DNA from: Rhodoblastus sp963710275
Lineage (GTDB): Bacteria > Pseudomonadota > Alphaproteobacteria > Rhizobiales > Beijerinckiaceae
Length of the DNA stretch: 64,000 bases
NCBI GenBank assembly: GCA_963710275.1
Contig: CAVPZS010000007.1
Coordinates: 124,001 to 188,000 of the forward strand
Reading direction: 5' to 3'
Every line of letters starts with the position of its first letter. Within the stretch, counting starts at the first letter, position 1. A program made the position numbers and the translations under genes. This document shows, in pieces, positions 58,611-64,000 of this stretch. Below the pieces are notes generated by a model that saw only the letters and a list, made by a program, of their open reading frames with translations, had not been told where the DNA came from and searched no databases.

Positions 58611-59375
58611 TCAGATTATTCCTTTTCGCCGCCCGCCATCGATATGAAGAACGGAACCATGGAGGGCGTCTGCCTCCGGGTCCAACAGCAAACCAACGGC
58701 CCACGCGACCTGATCGGTCGTGATGAGTTGGCCAAATGAGGATTCCTTGCGCCAGCCGTCGAGGATTTGCTCCGGGTCGCCGTTGGTTTGCCTTGCGGCG
58801 TCATCCGCCAGTTTCCTGATTCGAACCGTGTCGACGGGTCCAGGGGAAATGAGGTGAACGGAAATTCCGCGCGCGCCATAGCGTACACTGAGTTGCCGGA
58901 TAAGATTGGCGAGAGCGGCGTTGACGACGCCGGGTCCCAATGCCGTCGGATCTGGCTCGAAGCCATGGTAGCCGCCGAGTGCAACGATTTGGGATCCGCG
59001 CGCCAGCCGATCGTCAAGAGCCGAAGTCAGGCGAAGGAGGCCTCCAATCTTAATATTGGTGGCGAAGCCGACAGAGTTCGGGTCGAAAGGCTGGTCTTTA
59101 GGGCGGATTGGAAGGCCGATTGCCTGCGCGATCAACTTCACCGGCCCATCGCCAATGGCCTTCGCGATCACATCGACCGCCGCATTATCGGATAGATCGG
59201 CGACGCATGGGATGAAATGCGGCGATTCCTTCGCGAGATTCGCCAACTCTTCTTCACGCCGGCCGACCGCCAGCACCTTTAGCCCCTTTGCGACCAATTT
59301 GCGCGCAATCGCGCCGCCAAGCGAACCTGTAGCTCCGGCCACGACTGCCCATTGTTTTCTTTCGACGCCGCTCAT
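58611..59375 (-). CDS. Short-chain dehydrogenase/reductase lacking the usual YxxxK site
   Basis: A 254-residue Rossmann protein: WAVVAGATGSLGGAIARKLV is the cofactor loop and VLHIDGGRRKG the C-terminal end. Where SDRs carry Y-x-x-x-K the sequence reads LGPGVVNAALANLIRQLSVR, so neither tyrosine nor lysine is present; the catalytic serine region is ALGGYHGFEPD. It may be an inactive or divergent member. ATG 59375 follows GGGAGG by 7 bases. It is the last gene of the leftward operon, 106 bases after the SnoaL-like gene. Confidence 0.82.
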   Translation of the reverse strand: MSGVERKQWAVVAGATGSLGGAIARKLVAKGLKVLAVGRREEELANLAKESPHFIPCVADLSDNAAVDVIAKAIGDGPVKLIAQAIGLPIRPKDQPFDPNSVGFATNIKIGGLLRLTSALDDRLARGSQIVALGGYHGFEPDPTALGPGVVNAALANLIRQLSVRYGARGISVHLISPGPVDTVRIRKLADDAARQTNGDPEQILDGWRKESSFGQLITTDQVAWAVGLLLDPEADALHGSVLHIDGGRRKGII

Positions 59376-59481
59376 CGATATTCCTCCCGTCATGTCGTTG
59401 AGGTTTCGCTCCGCGACGCTCCGAACGAAGCGCGCGAAGCAAGGATCTATTTTTCAAAAGACCGCATAGACTTGATTGCGC

Positions 59482-59979
59482 TTAGAGGCCTTTAGCCAGC
59501 TCTTTTGCGGGCGGCGGCGAGTAATGGATTTGTACGATCCTCCAACCGAGGCCAGGCAGCTTCTCGTAAACTTGCGATTCCCGGCCGGTCGTATGAAGCG
59601 GCTGCCCATTCGCCACGAAAGTCGCGTTGAAATCCCAATCAAACTCAACCACGGCGGAGTCGCCATACACTGTAACCGAGATGTCGCTGGCCGGCTTCAG
59701 AGTGCGGTCCTTGAGGGCGCCGCCCATGATCTTCTCATAGAAATTACCCTTGATCTGGTCCCAGCCCCTTTCATGACCGAAGGGGTGAATAAAGGTCGAC
59801 TGGGGCGTCGTCGCCCACACGGTGGCGCCGAGGGTCGTGTCCGCTGCATTGATCGACTTCATATAGATCAGGACGTCGTCGCGGATGGTGTCTTCTGCGG
59901 ATTTGGCAAAGCTCGATGATGGCGCCATGAGCATCGCCATCGAAATGGCGACGCAGCTGTACAGGATGTGTCTTCGCAT
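59482..59979 (-). CDS. Exported SnoaL/NTF2-like protein
   Basis: A 165-residue protein whose N-terminus is a signal peptide (RRHILYSCVAISMAMLMAPS then SSFAKSA). The mature part (DVLIYMKSINAADTTLGATV, FDWDFNATFVANGQPLHTTG, WRIVQIHYSPPP) resembles the cone-shaped SnoaL-like fold found in many hydratases and isomerases. It would be periplasmic. ATG 59979 is preceded by GAGG. It follows the hydrolase after 142 bases that hold an aldehyde-dehydrogenase remnant. Confidence 0.72.
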   Translation of the reverse strand: MRRHILYSCVAISMAMLMAPSSSFAKSAEDTIRDDVLIYMKSINAADTTLGATVWATTPQSTFIHPFGHERGWDQIKGNFYEKIMGGALKDRTLKPASDISVTVYGDSAVVEFDWDFNATFVANGQPLHTTGRESQVYEKLPGLGWRIVQIHYSPPPAKELAKGL

Positions 59980-60092
59980 ATGCGTTATCCTCTCATGGTA
60001 GTCGCGATTTGTTCCAACTGCGCCCTGTTGCGACATGCATGGCGCTTTTTCCCGATTGGATCGGAACGGATCGCGCTAATCGCCTTCGGCAG

Positions 60093-60149
60093 GATCCAGC
60101 GCAATTCTGTGAACTTGGAAGTCATGGCGCGAGCGCCGAAACGGCCGTA
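60093..60149 (-). pseudogene. Vestigial C-terminus of an aldehyde dehydrogenase
   Basis: Read leftward it encodes YGRFGARAMTSKFTELRWI, matching YGRFGGRAVISEFTELRWI at the end of the intact aldehyde dehydrogenase at 61070-62512 (about 47 of 57 bases identical). It overlaps the hydrolase 3' end in another frame and has no upstream part, so it is a leftover of a deleted or recombined paralogue. Confidence 0.75.
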
Positions 60150-61015
60150 GGCTGTCCTTCTTCCGCGCGCGCATCGACTTCGCTCCAGTAATTGAGCGCA
60201 GCGGCGTTGAACGCCTCGGCCTGCTCGAACATTGGCGTATGGCCGCAGCGATCCCAGATCTCGACCTTCACGTTGGGGAGCAGCCTGCGGAGGACGTCCG
60301 CGTGCTCGCAAGGAACGAACTGGTCCTGACGCCCCCAGATCACCAGCGTCGGCGCCTTGATGCCAGGCATTGCTTTTTGCAAGGCTTCAACAGGGCCGGG
60401 GCGGAAACCCGATAGCGTGACGAAATTGCGCAGGGTTCGCAAGAACGCCGATTGCGCGCCAGGCAGGCTCGCGAGTTCGGTCCTTACGCGCAAAAATTCG
60501 TCCGTGACGAAAGGCTTCGGGTCAAAGAACGCCTTCTCGCAAATCGCCTTCGTGCCCTTGATGCTTGGCTTGGTCAGGATTTCACCGAGCCAGGGCAACG
60601 TGGCGAGGCGAAATTCGAACAGCGTCGGCCGCAAATTCATTCCTGCGGGATCGACGAGCACCAGCGACGCAACGCGCGCCGGCGACCTTATCGCGCATTC
60701 CATCGCCAACCGGCCGCCGAAAGAATTGCCGGCGAGGTGGGCGCGCTCGACGCCCACGACGGTCATGAAATCCAGGAGGAAGCGAGCGAGCCGAGGCACG
60801 TCGTAGGTTTCGTCTTCCGGCTTGTCGGTCATGCCTCCGCCGAGAAAATCGACGGCGAAGACACGATGGCGCGTTGCGAGCGCGGCGACGTTGCGTTCCC
60901 ATTCGAGCACGGAGCAAGAAATACCGTGAACGAGAAGAACGGCTGAACCTGAATCGCCTGCTTGCCAATAACGCGTATTGATGGCGCCAACTTTTATGTA
61001 TCTGTCGGTGAACAT
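60122..61015 (-). CDS. Alpha/beta hydrolase (meta-cleavage-product hydrolase-like)
   Basis: An intact 297-residue hydrolase: VLLVHGISCSVLEWERNVAA, VFAVDFLGGGMTDKP, nucleophile AHLAGNSFGGRLAMECAIRS, VLVDPAGMNLRP, acid in VIWGRQDQFVPCEHAD and the histidine in DRCGHTPMFEQAEAFN. The pattern is that of carbon-carbon bond hydrolases and haloperoxidase-like esterases. Its place between an aldehyde dehydrogenase and the SnoaL-like gene suggests a catabolic role on an unknown cyclic or aromatic substrate. Confidence 0.82.
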   Translation of the reverse strand: MFTDRYIKVGAINTRYWQAGDSGSAVLLVHGISCSVLEWERNVAALATRHRVFAVDFLGGGMTDKPEDETYDVPRLARFLLDFMTVVGVERAHLAGNSFGGRLAMECAIRSPARVASLVLVDPAGMNLRPTLFEFRLATLPWLGEILTKPSIKGTKAICEKAFFDPKPFVTDEFLRVRTELASLPGAQSAFLRTLRNFVTLSGFRPGPVEALQKAMPGIKAPTLVIWGRQDQFVPCEHADVLRRLLPNVKVEIWDRCGHTPMFEQAEAFNAAALNYWSEVDARAEEGQPTAVSALAP

Positions 61016-61069
61016 GTTTGCCCCTTGATGCGCCTCGCCCGCTCCGGTGAGCGCGCGAGGCCAGAACGT

Positions 61070-62512
61070 TCAGAAGGGATAGTGCTGTTCGCCTTCGACG
61101 GTGATCCAGCGCAATTCAGTGAACTCTGAAATCACTGCGCGGCCGCCAAAGCGGCCGTAGCCGGAATCCTTCACGCCACCGAAAGGCATCTGCGCCTCGT
61201 CGCCGACGGTAGGGCCATTGACGTGACAAATGCCCGACTGAATTTTTTTCGCGACGTTGAGACCCCGCTGTACGTCGCGGGTGAAAACGGCGGAGGACAG
61301 GCCGTATTCCGTGTCATTGGCGACGCGGATCGCCTCGGCCTCGTCGCGCACGCGCACGATCGACTTGACCGGACCGAAGGATTCCTCGGCATAGATGCGC
61401 ATGGCCGGCGTCACGCCATCGATCAGGCTGGCCTCGACGATCGTGCCGTTGCGCTTGCCGCCGGCGACGAGTTTCGCTCCCTTGGCGACTGCGTCGGCGA
61501 TCAGCTCATCCATTTTTTCAGCCGAGCGAAGATCGACCAGCGAGCCGAGGACGACTTTTTCGCGCGGGTTGCCTGCCGGCAAGGATTTCGCCTTTGCGGC
61601 GAACTTTTCGACAAAGGCGTCGGCAATCGCGTCGACGACGACGAAACGCTCGGTCGACATGCAGATTTGCCCCTGGTTCATGAAGGCTCCGAAAGCCGCT
61701 GCGGCCACTGCCTGGTCGAGATTGGCGTCCTCCAGCACGATGAACGGCGCCTTGCCGCCGAGTTCGAGCAGAACCGGCTTCAAATGCTCGGCCGCCAGTT
61801 TGGCGATGATCTTGCCGACGCGCGACGACCCGGTGAAATTGATCCGCTTGACCGAGGGATGGGCGATGAGCGCCTTGATGACCTCCGGCGCGTCCGCGGG
61901 ATCATTGTGCAACACATTGACCACGCCGGGTGGGAAGCCGGCGGCGTTGAGAACCTCGCCGATCATATGATGGGTGCGCGGGCAAGCCTCGGACGAGCGC
62001 AGGATGACAGTATTTCCGCATGCCAGGGCCGCCGCCACGGCGCGCACGCCGAGAATGACCGGAGCGTTCCATGGCGCGATGCCCAGACAAACTCCTACAG
62101 GCTGGCGCACGCCCATGGAAAGCGTTCCCGGCTTGTCGGAGGGAATGATCTCGCCGGTAATCTGTGTCGTGAGCGCCCCGGCTTCGCGCAACATCTTCGC
62201 CGCCAGATAGACATTGAAACCGGCCCAGGGACCGGTCGAGCCGGTTTCCTGAAGCATGGTTTCAATAAAGTCCTTCGTGCGCGCCTCAAGCAGATCAGCT
62301 GCTTTCAGGAGCAGGGCGCGGCGGGCGTTGGGCCCAGTTTCCGACCAGGTCTCGAAGGCTTTGGCGGCGGCGGCGACGGCAAGGTCGACATCTTTTGTCG
62401 AAGCGGCTGCGGCCGTGGTGGCGATCTCGCCGGTCACAGGATCCTTGCGGTCGGTGGTTTTGCCGCTAACGGCCGGCGTTTCCTCGCCGTTGATGAGCAG
62501 ATTGATTTTCAT
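61070..62512 (-). CDS. NAD(P)-dependent aldehyde dehydrogenase (vanillin/salicylaldehyde dehydrogenase-like)
   Basis: An intact 480-residue enzyme: GVCLGIAPWNAPVILGVRAV, RINFTGSSRVGKIIAKLAAE, the glutamate in LKPVLLELGGKAPFIVLEDA, the catalytic cysteine in MNQGQICMSTERFVVVDAIA and EESFGPVKSIVRVRDEAEAI. The wording is close to aromatic aldehyde dehydrogenases. It is cotranscribed with the upstream SDR (27 bases apart), fitting alcohol-to-aldehyde-to-acid oxidation. The C-terminal 19 residues are partly duplicated at 60093-60149. Confidence 0.88.
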   Translation of the reverse strand: MKINLLINGEETPAVSGKTTDRKDPVTGEIATTAAAASTKDVDLAVAAAAKAFETWSETGPNARRALLLKAADLLEARTKDFIETMLQETGSTGPWAGFNVYLAAKMLREAGALTTQITGEIIPSDKPGTLSMGVRQPVGVCLGIAPWNAPVILGVRAVAAALACGNTVILRSSEACPRTHHMIGEVLNAAGFPPGVVNVLHNDPADAPEVIKALIAHPSVKRINFTGSSRVGKIIAKLAAEHLKPVLLELGGKAPFIVLEDANLDQAVAAAAFGAFMNQGQICMSTERFVVVDAIADAFVEKFAAKAKSLPAGNPREKVVLGSLVDLRSAEKMDELIADAVAKGAKLVAGGKRNGTIVEASLIDGVTPAMRIYAEESFGPVKSIVRVRDEAEAIRVANDTEYGLSSAVFTRDVQRGLNVAKKIQSGICHVNGPTVGDEAQMPFGGVKDSGYGRFGGRAVISEFTELRWITVEGEQHYPF

Positions 62513-62539
62513 GAAGCGTCTCCGCGGAATGCTTGGGGC

Positions 62540-63322
62540 TTAGAAGCCGATGACTTCGGCGTTGATGGACGCTTCCAGGCCGCCGTCGATCGGCAGATTG
62601 GCGCCGTTGATCCAACGCGCGTCGCTGGACGCGAGGAAGAGGATGGGAGGCGCAATATCGGCGGCGGTTCCCGCCCGCCCGACACGGCTGATGTCGGAAT
62701 CGACCTTCGCATCACCCAGCACTTCGCGGAACTGGCTGAGGATCGGCGTTTCCACAGGGCCAGGGCTGGCCGCATTGACCCGGATACCGCGCGATTTGAA
62801 CAGCGGTTGATGCGCGGCGCGCAACGTCCAGAGGATCAGGGCTTCCTTGGAAATCGGGTAACAGGCTTCTGTTACACCCCATTTCGCGCATACGGCGGCA
62901 ACGTCCGGAAAGCCTGCCGCGTCGACCAGACCTTTGGCGCGTTCGAGGTTGGCGCGCCAGCCGTATCCCGCGATCGACGCGACGTTCACCACGGCGCCGC
63001 CATCCCTGATTTTCGGCGCGGCGCTTTCTGTCAACAGGCGCAGGCCGTAGAAGTTGATGGCGAGCGTCTTCGCCGGGCCGAGCGTGCCGGAAACGCCGGC
63101 GACGTTCAGCAGCGCGTCGAATGACGGCGGCAACGCCTCGACGAGTTTCGCGATGCTGTCGGGCGAGCCAAGGTCTGCCGCGATGAACTTCCCGTAGGCC
63201 TGATCTGGCTCGCGGAGATCGACGCCAATGACTTCGTGGCCGGCGGCTGCGGCAAGGCGTGCGGTTTCGCGACCGATCCCGGAGGATACCCCGGTGATGA
63301 CGAGCGTCTGTTTGCTTGGCAT
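62540..63322 (-). CDS. Short-chain dehydrogenase/reductase (3-alpha-hydroxysteroid dehydrogenase/carbonyl reductase-like)
   Basis: A 260-residue SDR with all key residues: TLVITGVSSGIGRETARLAA (cofactor), LLNVAGVSG, serine in VVNVASIAGYGWRAN, catalytic Y-x-x-x-K in CYPISKEALILWTLRAAHQP and VNAASPGPVETPILSQF. The long insert after the serine is typical of the hydroxysteroid dehydrogenase/carbonyl reductase group. ATG 63322 has AAAGGA upstream. It begins 17 bases after livM. Confidence 0.88.
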   Translation of the reverse strand: MPSKQTLVITGVSSGIGRETARLAAAAGHEVIGVDLREPDQAYGKFIAADLGSPDSIAKLVEALPPSFDALLNVAGVSGTLGPAKTLAINFYGLRLLTESAAPKIRDGGAVVNVASIAGYGWRANLERAKGLVDAAGFPDVAAVCAKWGVTEACYPISKEALILWTLRAAHQPLFKSRGIRVNAASPGPVETPILSQFREVLGDAKVDSDISRVGRAGTAADIAPPILFLASSDARWINGANLPIDGGLEASINAEVIGF

Positions 63323-63339
63323 GGTTTTTTCCTTTCCCT

Positions 63340-64000
63340 TCAAATGTTTTCAGTTTTGGTGGGCAGATTGACCCGGTAACCAAGCGGCAATAGCCGCAGA
63401 TCGAAACGACCTTCGACAAGGCCCCAGAGACCTTTCGGCAGGAACAGCGAAAAAAGCAGGGCGGCGGCGCCGAGGCCGATCAGGTACCAGACGCCTGTCG
63501 CGCCGAACCAGGTCTCCAACAGGAAGAAAATGACCGCGCCGAGGATTGCGCCTTCGAAAGTGCCGAGGCCCCCGACCAGCACCATGAAGATCATGTAAGC
63601 AGTCCATTGTACGCTGAAAAATGCCTTGGGCTGGAACGTTGCCGTCGAAGCCAGCCAGACCGCTCCGGCGAGCGCCGCCCCGAAACAGGCGAGCACGAAG
63701 ATGAGGCGTTTGGCGGACGCGACGCGAACGCCGATGCTCGCCGCGGCCTCGTCATTGTCGCGGATGGCCTGGATGGCCAATCCTGTCGAACTTCTCAGCA
63801 ACGCATACAGCATCAACAGAATGCCAATTGCCGAGGCCAACGCGAACCAATAGGTGTAGGCGCGGCGCGCGCCTATATCGAAAGCATTGAGCGATATCAG
63901 CGACGTCCCGGTTTCGCCCTGCACCAGCGTGTCGAGATTGACCAGCAGATGGAACAACTCCGCCAGCACCCACATCCCGATGCCAAATTCTCCGTCACGG
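63340..64000 (-). CDS. livM: Branched-chain amino acid-type ABC transporter permease LivM (5' partial)
   Basis: The frame is open to the right edge, so the start is outside the window. Hydrophobic segments and the family motifs AIRDNDEAAASIGVRVASAK, VLACFGAALAGAVWLAST, MVLVGGLGTFEGAILGAVIF and the C-terminal FSLFLPKGLWGLVEGRF identify LivM. In catabolic operons such Liv-type importers take up aromatic or short acids rather than amino acids, which would suit the genes that follow; the substrate itself is not shown. Confidence 0.9.
   Translation of the reverse strand, partial: RDGEFGIGMWVLAELFHLLVNLDTLVQGETGTSLISLNAFDIGARRAYTYWFALASAIGILLMLYALLRSSTGLAIQAIRDNDEAAASIGVRVASAKRLIFVLACFGAALAGAVWLASTATFQPKAFFSVQWTAYMIFMVLVGGLGTFEGAILGAVIFFLLETWFGATGVWYLIGLGAAALLFSLFLPKGLWGLVEGRFDLRLLPLGYRVNLPTKTENI

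Overview
The window is GC-rich alphaproteobacterial chromosome. The Box pathway, Lrp, Rrf2, BadM-like, SohB and ligase-associated repair genes all fit a metabolically versatile Hyphomicrobiales- or Rhodospirillales-type organism; the species cannot be named from sequence alone. It contains no rRNA or tRNA that I can see. Many conserved genes carry one to several single-base frameshifts, densest at 1.8-14.7 kb, 23-26 kb and 30-33 kb. Because the frames resume with perfectly conserved motifs, most of these look like indel errors in the assembly, so interrupted genes are annotated over their full reconstructed span.

Layout. 0-5 kb: a TPR-glycosyltransferase (cut by the window edge), an enoyl-CoA hydratase, a CoA-binding protein and O-acetylhomoserine sulfhydrylase. 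4.4-10.5 kb: the four-gene ligase-associated DNA-repair cluster (metallophosphoesterase, DEXH helicase, MBL exonuclease, ATP-dependent ligase). 10.6-15.5 kb: a secreted HExxH protein and an ABC efflux system (MFP, ATPase, permease) divergent from its TetR regulator. 15.5-18.8 kb: a lysine/aminoadipate module (ALDH7-type dehydrogenase, Lrp regulator, saccharopine/lysine dehydrogenase).

18.9-43.2 kb is the centrepiece: a benzoyl-CoA supercluster holding both known routes for opening the aromatic ring. The anaerobic (Thauera-type) route is present as KorAB (2-oxoglutarate:ferredoxin oxidoreductase), benzoyl-CoA reductase BcrCBAD, ferredoxin, Dch hydratase, Had dehydrogenase, Oah hydrolase and glutaryl-CoA dehydrogenase. 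The aerobic Box route is present as benzoate-CoA ligase, BoxC, BoxB and BoxA, with a DUF4863-type cupin and an alpha/beta hydrolase. A BadM-like Rrf2 regulator and three GNAT domains accompany them. Four promoter regions of this cluster share one operator-like motif, and two carry FNR-type boxes, so both routes may be under common control.

43.3-52 kb: an EmrAB-type efflux pump with divergent TetR, a response-regulator remnant, an MFS transporter, hydroxyquinol-type dioxygenase, SohB protease, a glutathione transferase-like protein and an unknown protein. 52.7-57.6 kb is a mobile-element zone: an SRAP gene with a damaged start beside an IS110-family element, then a tyrosine recombinase plus IS91-type transposase with strong hairpins. 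57.6-64 kb: a YdeI-like protein and a leftward catabolic operon (LivM, SDR, aldehyde dehydrogenase, alpha/beta hydrolase, SnoaL-like protein, SDR) ending at a clear terminator.
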